In this document: positions 48,928 to 62,312 of the stretch, in pieces
How the letters are laid out: every line of letters starts with the position of its first letter
Numbering within the stretch: the first letter of the stretch is position 1
Source of the DNA: Acanthochlamys bracteata
Lineage: Eukaryota; Streptophyta; Magnoliopsida; Pandanales; Velloziaceae
DNA: 64,000 nt
NCBI GenBank assembly: GCA_019914995.1
Contig: CM034132.1
Span: 1,056,501-1,120,500, forward strand
Direction of reading: 5' to 3'
Program-made: the position numbers and the translations under genes
Notes under the pieces: model-generated
The model's input: the letters and a program-made list of their open reading frames with translations, nothing else
Database searches by the model: none
Told to the model about the DNA's origin: nothing

Positions 48928-51900
48928 ATGAAGAAACTAGTTCCCTGGTTTCCTTTCATTCCAATCCTACTGCTGTCCGACCTGTTTTGCTCAACATCAA
49001 CAGCGGTGACTGAGACGAACAATACCACAGACCGTGATGCTCTTCTCTCCTTTAAGTCTCTCATAGTAGACGATCCATTGACAGCTCTAGCATCGTGGAA
49101 CAATCACACACTCCACCATTGCCAATGGCAAGGCATTTCTTGTGATTCTGCTATTCATCCAGATAGGGTTACATCTTTGGTTTTTGACTCCTTCAACCTT
49201 GCTGGCTCACTATCGCCTTCCTTAGGTAATCTCACCGCTCTCTCATATCTATATCTCCCCAATAACCGGTTTACTGGACAAATTCCATCACAGATAGGCC
49301 GCCTGTCCCTACTCGAAGTGCTTGTACTTAGCAACAACTCTCTTTCAGGAAACATCCCAGTGAATCTCAGCTGGTGCAAGCAGTTAGATTACCTTTTTTT
49401 AGACACAAACTTCCTCTTTGGCAAGATTCCTAATGAAGTTGGTTTCCTAACAAAACTGATCAAGTTAAAACTCTACACCAACAACCTGACAGGATCAATA
49501 CCAGTATCCATAGGAAATCTGTCCTCTCTGCGTGTTCTGGACCTATCTGAAAACAGTTTAGAGGGGAATCTACCAGAGTCTTTTCAATCTCTTGTGAGAT
49601 TGGAATTTCTTCAACTATCTTATAATAATTTGTCAGGCAATCTTTCCCCCTCTTTATGCAATTTTTCTTTCGTGTATTACTATGATATTGGTAGTAACCA
49701 GCTCTTAGGTTCTCTGCCGCAAGGAATAGGATATAACCTTCCAAAATTAAGAAGATTCTACTTGTATTCAAACCAATTGGAGGGATCTATCCCAATTTCA
49801 CTATCTAATGCATCAAATCTCGAAAGAATTGGTCTAGAAGATAACAGCTTCAGTGGTTCAGTCCCTACTGAAATCGCTTCCCTTGCTAACATATCATGGT
49901 TAAGTTTTGGTAGCAATCAGCTATATGCCAGGCAATCAAGTGACTGGGACTTCCTCAGCGACCTAACTAACCGCAGCAATTTCCAAGTGCTAGATCTATC
50001 GGGCAATAAGTTCAGTGGTTTGTTACCAAGCTCTATTGCCAATCTTTCTATACAACTTCAGTGGCTCTCTATGGAAAATAATGAAATCTCTGGGAGCATT
50101 CCTGCACGCATGGGGAGATACATAAACCTGGCTTTCTTTTCAATTTTTAACAATTTCCTAACAGGAAGTATTCCTACAACAATAGGAAGGCTTCAAAATT
50201 TGGACATATTGCGACTGTCCGGGAACAAACTATCGGGTGAAATTCCAAGTTCTCTTGGCAATATCACCCAATTGAATGAGCTTGATTTAGGTGCGAATGG
50301 ATTTTATGGAAGAATACCAAGGAGTATAGGTAATCTCCAAAATTTGAATTTGTTGAACATCTCTTTCAACTGGTTAAATGGCACTATACCTGCAGAAGTA
50401 TTGAGCCTATCCTCCCTCTCAAGATACCTTGATTTATCACACAATTCATTGTCTGGACTTCTTCCGATAGAAATTGGTACCTTAAAAAATCTGGTGGTAT
50501 TGAACCTTTCTGATAATCAGTTATATGGTGATATTCCTACCACAATTGGGGAATGCCAAATGCTTGGTTATCTACATATTGCAGGAAACTCTTTTGAAGG
50601 AGAAATCCCCAGATCTCTAAGTAACTTGAAAGGTCTTCAGAACATGGATCTTTCTCGAAATAATTTATCTGGAACAATTCCAGAGTTTCTTGCAAGCTTT
50701 CAGATCTTACAGTATCTGAATCTTTCTTACAATAATTTCGAAGGTGAATTGCCGGAAAAAGGAATCTTCAGAAATGTAAGTGCATTTTCAGTTGCTGGCA
50801 ACAGAAAATTATGTGGAGATAATCCAATTCTCAACTTGAACATTTGTGCAATCCATACATCTAACAGTCGGCATAAGTTTCACAAGCTAAAGGAGATTAA
50901 GGCAATAGCAAGTGCAGGCATATTTGTGGCCATATTGTTGCCTTCACTTGCATATTGCTACTTTATGCTCAAGACAAGACAGAAATCTCTAGTCACATTG
51001 GCAAGATATGATCATTCAAAATTGTCTTATGATGACCTGTTTAAAGCAACTAATGGCTTCTCCTTCAATAATCTCATCGGTGTGGGAAGTTTCGGATCTG
51101 TCTACAAAGGGTTTTTGAACTATGACCAGAGATTTGTTGCTGTGAAGGTCCTGAACCTTGAAAGACGAGGAGCCTCCAAAAGTTTCATGGCTGAATGTGA
51201 AGTGTTGAGAAATACAAGGCACCGGAATCTGGTTAAGATAATAACTGCTTCTTCCAGTGTAGATCCCAAAGGGAAGGAATTCAAAGCTCTAGTTCTAGAG
51301 TTTATGCCTAAAGGGAGCTTAGAAAACTGGTTGCATCCTAGAACAGAGGAAAGTAGCACATTGAATAAGTTGAGCTTCAGCCAGAGATTGAATATAGCTA
51401 TTGATGTAGCTTCTGCATTAGATTATCTCCATCTTTATTGTGAGGTGCCAATTATTCATTGTGATCTAAAACCCAGTAATGTTCTTTTAGATGAGGCTAT
51501 GGTAGGCCATGTAAGCGATTTCGGTCTAGCAAGGTTTCTTCCAGAAAACGGGTCTGCTTCTGCAAATGCAATTAGCACAAATGGCATAAGAGGATCCATT
51601 GGATACATTGCTCCAGGTAAGGACTGTACTCCTCTTTTAGCTTTTTGCACTTAGATGATTCAAGTATGCAATATCAGTTTTTTCATTGAGCATAGATAAA
51701 TGTCCCGAGGGTGTGGGGTGGAAGTTTTGGAGAGGGAGGGTTCATTACCTAGAGGGTAGCATTCCATGCTTGAAACACATCTGACAATGACCACAATTAG
51801 TAGTTGTACTTTGAATAGCACCTACTCTCAGTATCTTGAGACTTGACTCTAAACCTGTCTTTTTTGCATTGATGTGGCATCCACTTCCTGTCAAAGTGAA

Positions 51901-52548
51901 TTTCTACTTAATTACTATAATTAGGGATGGAAAAAATGCCAAAACAATAGGGAATGCATACTACAACTAGGAATATTCAGTGTCCTAATTCCTAAATCAC
52001 ACAGGCTGCAAGGATATTTATTTGGGACTTTGCTAGGTCACACAAGTAGCACACAAACAATTGCAGTTGTAATACGCACTTCATGCTAAAAATATGCACA
52101 ACCTGAGAATTCATTGACTATAAGAGGTTAACCTGAATCATATTTCACTAATATATGACTATGCATCTGTACAGAATATGCTCTAGGCAGCCGAGTTTCT
52201 ACTGAAGCGGATGCCTATAGTTTTGGGATTCTTTTGCTTGAGATGTTCACTGGAAAGAGGCCTACTGATGAAACATTCAGAGAGGGGCTGACTCTTTATA
52301 GATATGCAGAAGTAGCCTTTCCTGATCGCATTATGGACATCATCGATGCAAGTCTGCTTTCGGAGGAAGACATCAGCAATCATAGTGAAGATATCGAAAA
52401 TGCAAAATTCTCAAGGTGGGTGATGAAAGATGGCCTGGTTTCAATTATTGGAATCGGTCTTTCATGTTCAAAGGAATGGGCAAGAGAAAGAAAGAACATG
52501 GCAGATGTCGTCCATGAATTGCTCAGGATAAGGGACCAATTGACCTAA
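48928..52548 (+). CDS. LRR-XII receptor kinase 1 (EFR/Xa21-like, non-RD)
   Basis: Cell-surface receptor kinase of the LRR-XII subfamily, which includes the immune receptors EFR and Xa21. Exons 48928-51616 and 52175-52548 give 1020 residues. Signal peptide 1-27 (MKKLVPWFPFIPILLLSDLF), LRRNT cap (DALLSFKSLI...CQWQGISCD), about 20 LRRs with N-glycosylation sites, a transmembrane helix (about 660-682) and a kinase from about 698. Kinase motifs: GVGSFGSVYKG, VAVKVL (Lys near 739), catalytic loop IIHCDLKPSN (Cys replaces Arg, so non-RD), DFGLARF. The intron interrupts GYIAPE at phase 1. In the second exon the usual DVYS is DAYS. The TTG-led extension upstream was rejected; this is the first in-frame ATG and gives a clean secretion signal. 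It is the first of three tandem genes. The ligand is unknown. Confidence 0.95.
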
Positions 52549-54405
52549 TGAGTAGTTGCATTGCGCAGAATCTGCTTGTTTAAAGATCCATTTTATCTTA
52601 ACTATACATGTTAGAAGAAAATTTCAATATTATGCACTAAGTAACTTCCTACCATCAGTGAAAGCTTGTGCTTTTATTCAGATTAGTTCTGTTATTTTTT
52701 TTGCTTAATATAGCTTCACAAACTTTGATAACTATAAGCCAGTAGCTCGATCACTAACAATAGAAATTCAGAAATCCTTAAGCCATTTCTTAGGGGGAAA
52801 AACAAGAACATTTTGGGAGAAAAAGAAACTACTAGATCAGAAAATCCATATAGAGAATATAGATAAAATGTACTACCTCGGAGAGATCGATCGAAGTTTT
52901 CGTTGCCATGATGTTTCAAACCAAATCCACCACACCACAGCTTAAAGACATGGAACTACAAAAAATTTTTTCTCGAGGTGATGATTCGATCCAGAGAATT
53001 AATCAACCACAGAGCTTGGAAACCAAATCTATTACCTTAAAACTGGTTTCTATTTCTTCAATCGCCACAATGTTTCTTCCATCGCCATGAAAAGTTGAAG
53101 AATCGAGAGATCGAGGGAGGACTGAGTTAGTGAAGCACAGTAAGTCTTTAGCGATTTTGAAGAAAATGATCGGGCGGGAGGTTAGCGTTTTATAAGATAA
53201 ACCATAGCTTTAAATGGGCCGGAATGGGCGTTTCTGCCGTATTAATTGTAGGGCGACTACGGTCCAACTAGATATAGCTCATCAATTTAGGTCGTGTTTA
53301 TCAACATTCAAACTCATTTTTTTTTTAAACTCATTTTAAATATAAAATACATATAAAAATTAAAATAAAATTATTTTATTAATAAATTTTTTTAAAAAAA
53401 TTATTTTTAAAACTTACTATAACTGTTCTATTAATATAAAATTTTATTTTTTATTAAATATTTTTAATTTTAATTTGATTTTTTAAAGTAATTTTTAAAA
53501 AAATTTATTTCACTTATTTTTTTATAAAGGTAAAGCTCTTGGTCAATTTAGCTTACATCAAAGGTCAGTCAATCTACTTCTATAATATCTCAAAAATATT
53601 TTCTGTGTCACGGCTCTCTGTGTGCGTGCCCAACTTTTTAATGAAATTTTGATCTTTTTATATCAGATTATGTTCTAAAAGTGAGAAGAGAATCTTGAAA
53701 TTAGCCCGTTCCAGTCTTCTTTGACCGTAAAAAGATCTCAATATTTCTCACTAACGTACATTAAACATATCAGAGAATGCGAGTACAAATATTAGTTCAC
53801 ACGTGACAGAAATCAGAAAAAACTTTCTTTCTCGACCACTTCATCTGAAAGAGCCAATCTTTATTTCCGGAACTTTTTACTTTATGATGATAGGAGATTT
53901 CTTAGAAGTTCTGTTAATGCATGATTTCACATCTTACACAGGCAAACTTTTTATTAAACATATAGCAAAAGGAAAATAATCCTGTAGGAAGTAGATGATC
54001 TATGGTCTATGATAACATAAACAAATAAATAGACCAATTTTAATTAATACAATGAATCTGATTTCATGAAGGAAGAAAATAACAAAAACTTCGTTATAGT
54101 AAATCCATGATTGAAGAGAATATATGGTCTACAAGCTATTAACCCATCATTGTTCTTATCTATATCAATCATTGATAACAATGTGTAACAGACCATAAAC
54201 ACAAGAGTCATACTCTAAAAGTAAGCTATAAACAATACATACTTGATGGAACAATTTCAAGATGCTTTCTTTGCCAGTTGCAACTTGCACAAGTACAGGA
54301 CAACAACTCAATCACAAGTTGCAGATTCAAAGAAAGCAGGCTGCAAAGTCCTACTTGGTATAAAATCAGCAATTGCTCCCATTACAGATCTTCACTAGTT
54401 ATCAG
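52549..54405. other. Spacer between LRR-XII receptors 1 and 2
   Basis: Contains the 3' flank of receptor 1, a minus-strand promoter-like stretch with short ORFs (52870-53200, see findings), an AT-rich island (about 53290-53530) and the promoter of receptor 2 (53600-54405). No complete gene is seen. Confidence 0.5.
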
Positions 54406-57400
54406 ATGGAGTTCTCAATCAGCTTCTATCAAACCATCACTACTCTTGTAACCTTGTTCTGTTTAATCCCAAAGCTATCAGCAGCTTCCAATTCAACTGA
54501 CAAGGCTGCACTACTTGCTTTCAAATCTGCATTATCTGATCCCTTTGGAGGTCTGAGTTCTTGGAATGATTCTGTCCATTTCTGCAAGTGGTATGGAGTC
54601 ACCTGCGGCAAGCTGCACAATGAGCGGGTAATTATTTTGGAGCTCTCAGGGCTCCAGCTAGAAGGGCCCATATCGCCTGCAATTGCAAACCTTACTTTCC
54701 TTCGACAGATCATCCTCAATCAAAACAGACTCACCGGCCCTATAATTGATGAGTTCTTCAGCATGCCCAGGTTAAGAGTGATATGGCTTGGAAAGAATTT
54801 CCTTGAAGGAGAGATTCCGGCCAGCTTCACAAACAGCACCAGTCTCCGAACAGTTAGCTTTGTTAACAATTTACTCACTGGAGAGATACCTAGGGACATT
54901 GGCAAGAACACGATAATTCGAGCTCTCAGTATTGGAATGAACAATCTCACGGGAACAATACCTGATTCTGTGTGCAACATGTCATCGCTGGTTGGGTTTT
55001 ATATGCAAAAGAATAGACTGGAGGGAAGCATCCCTGATTGTATCGGCCAACTTCCAAATTTTGCCAAAATCCAAGCTTACGACAACTCGCTTTCAGGAAG
55101 CCTGCCAGTTTCTCTGTATAATCTTTCATCTATGCAGATAATCTCTCTTGGTAACAATCGTCTTACTGGAAGACTACCACCAGACATGTTCAATTCATTC
55201 CCATATCTCGAACTGCTTCTTCTGAGTGGCAACCAGTTTTATGGTCCATTACCTGTCTCTCTTTCAAATGCTACCAATATGGCAGACCTTGAGTTAAGTG
55301 AAAACAGATTCACGGGCATGATTCCTCCGGATCTAGGTGGACTGCAGCAGCTCTGGTGGATGGAGCTTTCTAACAATCAGCTCGAAGCAAAGCAAGCTAG
55401 TGACTGGGAATTCATGACTTCTCTTGCCAACTGCAGCAGTCTTCAGCTTCTAGGGATTCAAAACAACTCACTTGGTGGTGTTTTGCCGGAATCCTTAGGA
55501 AAGTTGGCTCCTCATATCGACACTTTAGCAATAGGCATGAACAGAATTTCTGGAGAAATACCAGAAGGGATTGGTAACCTCATCAACTTGACTACATTGC
55601 TTATGAACGATAACTATCTGACTGGTAAAATACCAGCAACCATTGGCAGGCTTCAGAGGCTTCATTGGCTTAGATTAGAGGGGAACAACCTTTCTGGAGA
55701 AATACCAAGCACCATTGGAAACATCAGCCAATTGAATGAAGTCCATCTTCAGAGCAACAGCCTCAATGGAAGCATACCTGAAAGTTTTGGTAACTTCAGG
55801 AGCTTGGAAGAAGTTGACCTTTCTCATAACAAGCTGTCTGGATCCATTCCTAGAAAACTACTTATGCTGTCTTCCCTGTCGAAAAAACTTAATCTATCAA
55901 GCAATCAGCTATCAGGTCACTTGCCTTTGGAGATAGGCAACTTAAAGAATCTTGGCACATTTGATGTTTCTGACAACCAATTATCCGGAGAAGTCCCAAG
56001 GAGTCTTGGTGACTGCCAGAGCTTAGAGTACCTATACATGCAAGGAAACTTCTTTAATGGCTCCATACCAGAATCTTTAAGCAATTTAAAAGGCCTTCAA
56101 GTACTCGATCTTTCTGGAAACAGGTTATCTGGAAAGATTCCAGAATCGTTTGAGACACTACAAGATCTGCAGCTTCTAAATCTATCCTTCAATGATTTGG
56201 AAGGTCAAGTGCCAGAAAAAGGCGTACTCGAAAATACAACTGCATTATCATTAGAAGGAAATCAGGGACTATGTGGAGGTCCAGAGAAATTACATTTGCT
56301 TCAATGTTCTTCTCAAGTCAAAACAAGCAGAAAACTCAAGTCTAAAGTGCTCAAAATAGCCATCTCCACTCTCAGTGCACTCTTTGTTATCATATCATTG
56401 GCCACATTAGGAACTTTGTACTGGATGAAGCATTCAAAGAAGAGAACATCATTCAAGTATCCATTTGAGGATCAGTTTGTGAAAATTTCCTACAATGAAT
56501 TGCTAAAGGCAACAAATGGATTTTCAGCATCTAATCTTATAGGAATGGGAACTTTTGGATCAGTCTATAAAGCAAATGGTATTTGCAATGAGGAAATTGT
56601 TGCAGTGAAAGTTCTAAACCTTCAGGTAAAAGGAGCATCAAGGAGTTTTATGGCTGAGTGTGAGGCCCTAGGACAAATCAGGCACCGTAATCTTGTCAAG
56701 ATAGTTACCTCTTGCTCGAGCGCAGACTTCAATGGGGATGATTTCAAAGCTCTGGTTCTCCAATACATGCGTAATGGCAACCTCCATAGGTGGCTGCATC
56801 CAGAGGTACCACAACAGTCTCAAACAACACCTTTGACTCTTTTGCACAGGTTGAACATAGCAGTTGATGTGGCGTGCGCCTTAGATTATCTCCATCATCA
56901 TGGCCATACCCCAATAGTTCACTGCGATCTAAAGCCAAGCAATGTTCTACTCAATGAGACTATGTGTGCCCATGTCAGTGATTTTGGATTAGCAAGAATT
57001 ATAAATAATGCATACACCGGTTTCAAGGGAGGAACACTGTCTACAGGAATACGAGGAACCATAGGATACGTTCCTCCAGGTAAGATCTTTATCCTTCAGA
57101 GATATTTCATTTTTCTGGCCTATATTACCTTTAAATTTGTTATTTATTGAATTTTAAAACTAAAGAAATCTCTTAGGAAGTTTTCTTACAAGATTGCAAT
57201 TTAGAAAGATCTGTTCTTGCCCAAGTAGAACTAATATAATGATGTCATACTAGTTTATGCATACAACAGAGATGCTGGTAATTGGTACAGAGTTAATAGA
57301 TGCCAAATATCACAAATTTGTTAGTAGTGCTAAAAAAGGATTCATAATCGACATAAATTTCTGATCTTTACTATAATTAGCTAAATTAGCCATGCCCTTG

Positions 57401-58046
57401 TTATTTAGAATATATGACCACGACACAAAGTTGATTATTTACACAAAGCAACAACATCCTCGATTCATAAGCTTAGTATTTGCATACTAGGAAATCAAGA
57501 ATGCTAAACGCTATTCTACACTTGATGAAAATAAGTAGTCCAAGTTGTTATCTACCATCTTGTTTTTAACCATTTGTACAGATTGATTTGTTTCCTACCT
57601 CTCTCTATAAGTATTAAAGGATGCATGAATCTTAACTTTGGATTCACAATTCAACTACAGAATACGGGATGGGGGGACAAGTCTCTACACATGGAGACGT
57701 TTACAGCTACGGCATACTTCTGTTAGAGTTGTTCACTGGAAAAAGACCTACAGAAGAAATATTCAAGGAAGGCTTACACCTTAGCAAATACGTGGAGATG
57801 GCCATTCCAGACAACATCCTTGATGTTTTAGATGCCAACATGTTCCGTCCAGAGAATAAGGAGCAAGATAGAAATAAACCAGAAGAGAAGCCAAACCTTG
57901 AAGAGGAACTAAATTGTTTGATTTCCGTTTTCAAAATTGCTCTTTCATGTTGTAAAGATGATCCAAGAGAACGAGTGGATATGCAAGATGTCTTAAAGGA
58001 AATTCTTGCGATCAGAGCTATGTTTCTCAAGGTAACAGATCGATAA
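54406..58046 (+). CDS. LRR-XII receptor kinase 2 (EFR/Xa21-like, non-RD)
   Basis: Second gene of the tandem array; same architecture as its neighbours. Exons 54406-57079 and 57661-58046 give 1019 residues. Signal peptide (MEFSISFYQTITTLVTLFCL, about 1-26), LRRNT cap (DKAALLAFKSALSDPFGGLS), about 20 LRRs such as LRLEGNNLSGEIPSTIGNIS, a transmembrane helix (about 648-674), then a kinase: GMGTFGSVYKA, VAVKVL (Lys near 735), IVHCDLKPSN (non-RD), DFGLARI. The phase-1 intron (581 bp) splits GYVPPE at the same place as in receptor 1; the family usually has GYIAPE or GYVAPE, so this copy has Pro in place of Ala. Exon 2 starts EYGMGGQVSTHGDVYSYG. The first ATG of the ORF gives the signal peptide, so it was chosen over an upstream TTG extension. 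Confidence 0.95.
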
Positions 58047-59035
58047 CGGGAACTAAGGCCGATCTCTGAGAATAACATAAATAAATTTCGCAGTTCAGTG
58101 AAGCAAGTTAATGTTTCTACTTCCCCCAAAATTTCTGTCTCTTCATTGCAATACAACTAAGCAATAGTTGGTAAAGTCTACCGATTCCATGATTCTTTCT
58201 TATTGTAAATTTTTGTTTTGATACATAGAGGTGGTTACGAAAGGGTCTAGTTAAAATACCGCCACCTTCAAGAATGGTTGGTGCAGTACGTTAAGAACAT
58301 CTGTTTTATCTAGCTGGTTCGCCTGTGGAGCCTTTCTCCTTCAGAAGGGATAAAATTCTTTTCAGAAAAATGAAAAATCTCCCTCAGCATTCTTTCAAGG
58401 AATGATCCTTCATAGTAACCACCGGAGAAGGAGAAAGAACCGTCGATGTCGAGCGAAGGCGATAGATCGCCGGAAGCGATAGGGAATGCATATTTCCCGC
58501 AATGTCGCGGAAGACGAAAATTGAAATCCAACGGAGAACAAAAAGAAGAACATAATAATGTTTTTCTTTCAATCTCACTCGAGTCTAGTCTAATTGTTGT
58601 GTGGCTGAGTCATGTTGTATGGTCATGTTTGTGTAATAGGCAACTAACACTTCCACATGGGCCGGGCTTCACAAACAAGTCCAAGATCAATAAATTTCAA
58701 CGTACTTTGGTTTGAACTGAACAATAGACTCCAGAGTTCAGAATTCAACGTTTGCTGCTGGTACCTAACTACTTTATTAGTGGTGCATTAAAATCAAAGG
58801 AAGAAGAATAACAACATCACCAATAAATGTCCTAAATTCGACTACAAATTCTCAAAAGTATCAACCAGTTCAATTTTCATAGCGATCGTCAGCAGGTTTA
58901 AAACGAGCTAGCTATATTCCAGAATGTCAATTCTGAACATTTCCTTTCAAACAATATCAGCAGTATTGAGTTGGAGCTTATATATACAGTTGCATCCTTA
59001 TAAGAAGCAGATACAGACTAAGCTAAGCTTCTTTC
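58047..59035. other. Spacer between LRR-XII receptors 2 and 3
   Basis: 3' flank of receptor 2 and promoter of receptor 3. At 58310-58560 lies a less AT-rich stretch open on both strands (for example, plus ORF from 58446 starting MSSEGDRSPEAIGNAYF), with no family match. It may be a leftover exon of an unknown gene, but this is weak. A TATA-like TATATATAC lies at about 58978-58986, some 50 bp before the receptor 3 ATG. Confidence 0.45.
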
Positions 59036-62000
59036 ATGGCAATCTGCTCCAAGCAAAAATCTGCAGAGAAACTAAGGCTCTATTCGCATGTTCTTCTTTA
59101 TGTACTGCTTTGCATAAGCGCTTCATTTTGTCAATCCATCGCAGCTTTAACCAGTAGATCGCAATCCAATGCAACAGATGAACTGGCCCTTTTGTCCTTC
59201 AAATCACTTCTCTCTGACCCTCCGGGAGCTTTACAGTCCTGGAAAACAAGTGTTCACTACTGCAAATGGCGTGGTGTCTCTTGCGGAAGCAGGAAAAACC
59301 CTGACAGAGTGACAGGATTGAAGTTAGAATTTCTTAATCTCACCGGATCTTTGTCTCCTTACATAGGCAACCTCTCCTTCCTAGGAAACCTTCATCTCTC
59401 TCACAATCATCTGCAAGGAAGCATACCGCAAGAACTTGGCCGTCTAATTCGGCTTCAAACTCTTAACCTGACATATAATTCTTTCACAGGAGAGATACCC
59501 GCTAATCTCAGTAGCTGCAAAAGTCTTCACTGGATCCGTCTCAGTAACAACAACCTCAGAGGAGTCATACCTAGAGAGATTGGATTGTTGCAAAAGCTTT
59601 CAGTTCTTAGTCTCGGTGCCAACCCTCTGTCAGGCAGCATACCTTCATCATTGGGCAACACATCACTCACTGGACTTTTTCTGTATGACAATGGATTGCA
59701 AGGAAGAATTCCTGATAGCTTTGGCAGGCTTTCAAGCTTGAAAATCTTCCAAGTGACAAACAACTCACTCTCAGGTAATATTCCACCCTCTCTTTACAAT
59801 ATATCGTCTCTAGTGTCTTTAACTGCAAGCAGTAACCGTTTGAGTGGAACGCTACCGCCATACATGTTTCAAACTCTTCCAAGGATCCAAACTCTTATTC
59901 TAGGTGATAATCAGCTTAGTGGCCCGATTCCAGTCTCACTGCCCAACGCATCAAATTTAGTTGAGATCGATCTCGTGGATAACTACTTACTGGGTACAAT
60001 TCCGTCCAATCTGGGATTGCTTCAGAAACTGTACTGGATAAATCTAAGCAACAATATGTTAGAAGCTAGAAAAGAGAAGGACTTGAGTTTTCTTACTTCC
60101 TTGACAAATTGTAGCCTGCTGGGCACACTAGCAGTAGCCCGAAATAATCTTGCAGGACAACTTCCGAGCTCTATATCCAACCTCTCAAGGCATATGGACT
60201 GGCTCGCGATTGGGCAAAATCCATTATATGGAACCATACCTGAAGGAATAGGCAACCTTGTCAATCTGACTGCACTAACACTGGATCACAATCATCTGAC
60301 TGGCCACATACCTGAAACACTAGGGAAGCTTCGAAAGTTGAGGGTGTTGTTACTGCCAGGTAACAAGTTCACTGGGCAGATACCACATTCAATTGGAAAT
60401 CTTACACAATTAATCCAACTGAACTTGGAATCAAGTGGCCTAAGTGGGAGCATACCTCCGAGTTTTGTTGGATGTAAGAGCTTGCAGGTGGCTAGTCTTG
60501 CTAATAACAACCTTAGCGGTACAATACCTCAAGAGCTTCTTATCCTTTCTTCACTGACCATATTTCTCAACTTGTCATACAATCTATTGAATGGATCACT
60601 TCCAGCAGCTGTTGGCAACTTGAAGAATCTTGGCGAGCTTGATGTTTCAGAAAACAAACTATCTGGGGAAATTCCAAACACAATCGGCAGTTGCCAAAGC
60701 TTGGAGTTACTCTATATGAAAGGAAACTACTTTACAGGAATCATACCTCAATCTTTGAGCAACCTGAAAGGCCTCCGAGTGCTTGATCTTTCCAGAAACA
60801 ACTTATCTGGCGACATTCCTCGAGGTCTGGAGAGCTTAGATGTTCTGCAGTTGCTGAATCTGTCCTATAATAGTCTGGAGGGAGAAGTGGCAAATAAAGG
60901 TGTCTTTTCTAATTCAAGTGCAGTTAGCTTGGAAGGAAACAAAAATCTTTGTGGTGGCATTGAACAATTGCATTTGCATTCTTGTTACACCCATTCTTCA
61001 AGAACAAAGCAATTTCCGTTAGCGCTCAAAATTATCATTGCACTGGCCACAGTAATTCTATTTTTGGTTATAGTAATCATTGCAGCTCGTCATCAGTTGA
61101 AAAGGCCAAGGATGAGCTCTTTGCCAACATCTTCCACAGGGGACTGGTTCACCAGGATCACATATGCTGACCTTCAGAAAGCTACTAATGGTTTCTCAAG
61201 GTCAAACCTGATAGGTTCAGGGAGTTTTGGATCAGTCTACAAAGGTGTGATTGGCTCAAACGACGATATAGTTGCTGTGAAAGTACTGAATCTTCAACAG
61301 CAAGGAGCATTGCATAGTTTCATAGCTGAGTGCGAGGTCCTGAGAAATATCAGGCACAGAAATCTTGTAAAGATCACTAGTTTATGTTCAAGTGTTGATT
61401 TTGAGGGTAATGATTTCAAAGCTCTAATACTCGAGTTCATGCCTAAGGGAAATCTAGAGCAATGGCTGCATCCTGATGTTTCAATGCTATCAGAGTTCAG
61501 GAGCTTGAGCCTTGTTCAAAGGCTGAATATAGCAATAGACATAGCTTCAGCATTGGAATACCTTCATAACGGTGGCCATACACCGATAGTTCACTGCGAT
61601 TTGAAGCCTAGCAATGTTCTTCTTGACGATGATATGTGCGCGCATTTGTCAGACTTTGGGTTAGCAAAGTTTCTTTCACAAGACTCAAACTTCAATGACA
61701 GTTTAACTGGCTCCATAGGACTAAGAGGATCCATCGGGTATATTGCTCCAGGTACACCTTTGTCTGCTAGCAGGAGTATGGCAGTTACTTTATTTCTTTC
61801 TCTATTCTGTTTTCATATTCCTCCGCAACTACTAGAAACGATCATTAAACAAACGCATGAGAATTTTTATTACATGCTTCTTGGAAAATTGCTATCCTAA
61901 ATGCTTGTTATTTTAACAAATCACAGAATATGGGATGGGCAGTCGAGTCTCTACTCTTGGAGATGTGTACAGCTATGGAATTCTCTTACTAGAGATTTTT

Positions 62001-62312
62001 ACTGGACGAAGTCCTACAGATGAGATCTTCAAGGATGATAAACGACTTCATCAATATGCAGAGGAGTCCTTTCCTGGTAAAGTTCTTGACATTATTGATC
62101 CTCGACTGTTCCACAATAAAGCCCAAGGGAGTAAAGGTAGCACGAAAACTGAGGATCTGATCATGGTGGAAGAGATGCACTGTCTAGTTTCAGTGATAAG
62201 GATTGCTCTTGCATGCTCAATGGAAGATCCAGGCGAGCGTATGGACATAGCAAGAGTTACCAAGCAGATAAATGCAGTTAAGAGTTTGCTTGTTAGTCAA
62301 ATTACTTACTGA
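59036..62312 (+). CDS. LRR-XII receptor kinase 3 (EFR/Xa21-like, non-RD)
   Basis: Third gene of the array. Exons 59036-61751 and 61927-62312 give 1033 residues. The hydrophobic signal lies slightly inside the N-terminus (YSHVLLYVLLCISASF, about 16-32), so a later start or a long n-region is possible. LRRNT cap (ELALLSFKSLLSDPPGALQS), about 20 LRRs, transmembrane helix (about 659-684, IIIALATVILFLVIVIIAA), kinase with GSGSFGSVYKG, VAVKVL (Lys near 748), IVHCDLKPSN (non-RD) and DFGLAKF. The intron again splits GYIAPE at phase 1 but is only 175 bp, against 558 and 581 bp in its neighbours. Exon 2 is the same length as in receptor 2 (386 bp). No damage seen. Likely an immune or other peptide/microbe-pattern receptor by family; ligand unknown. 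Confidence 0.95.

Noticed and set aside
58310-58715. Overlapping ORFs on both strands between receptors 2 and 3
   Set aside because: No family match in either direction; the minus ORFs open with TTG, only the plus one has an ATG. Kept only as a possible exon remnant in the spacer note.
47774-58873. Shared 15-mer TATCAACCAGTTCAA upstream of receptors 1 and 3 (47774 and 58859)
   Set aside because: The match does not extend and the distances to the start codons differ greatly (about 1150 and 180 bp), so a shared promoter element is not supported.
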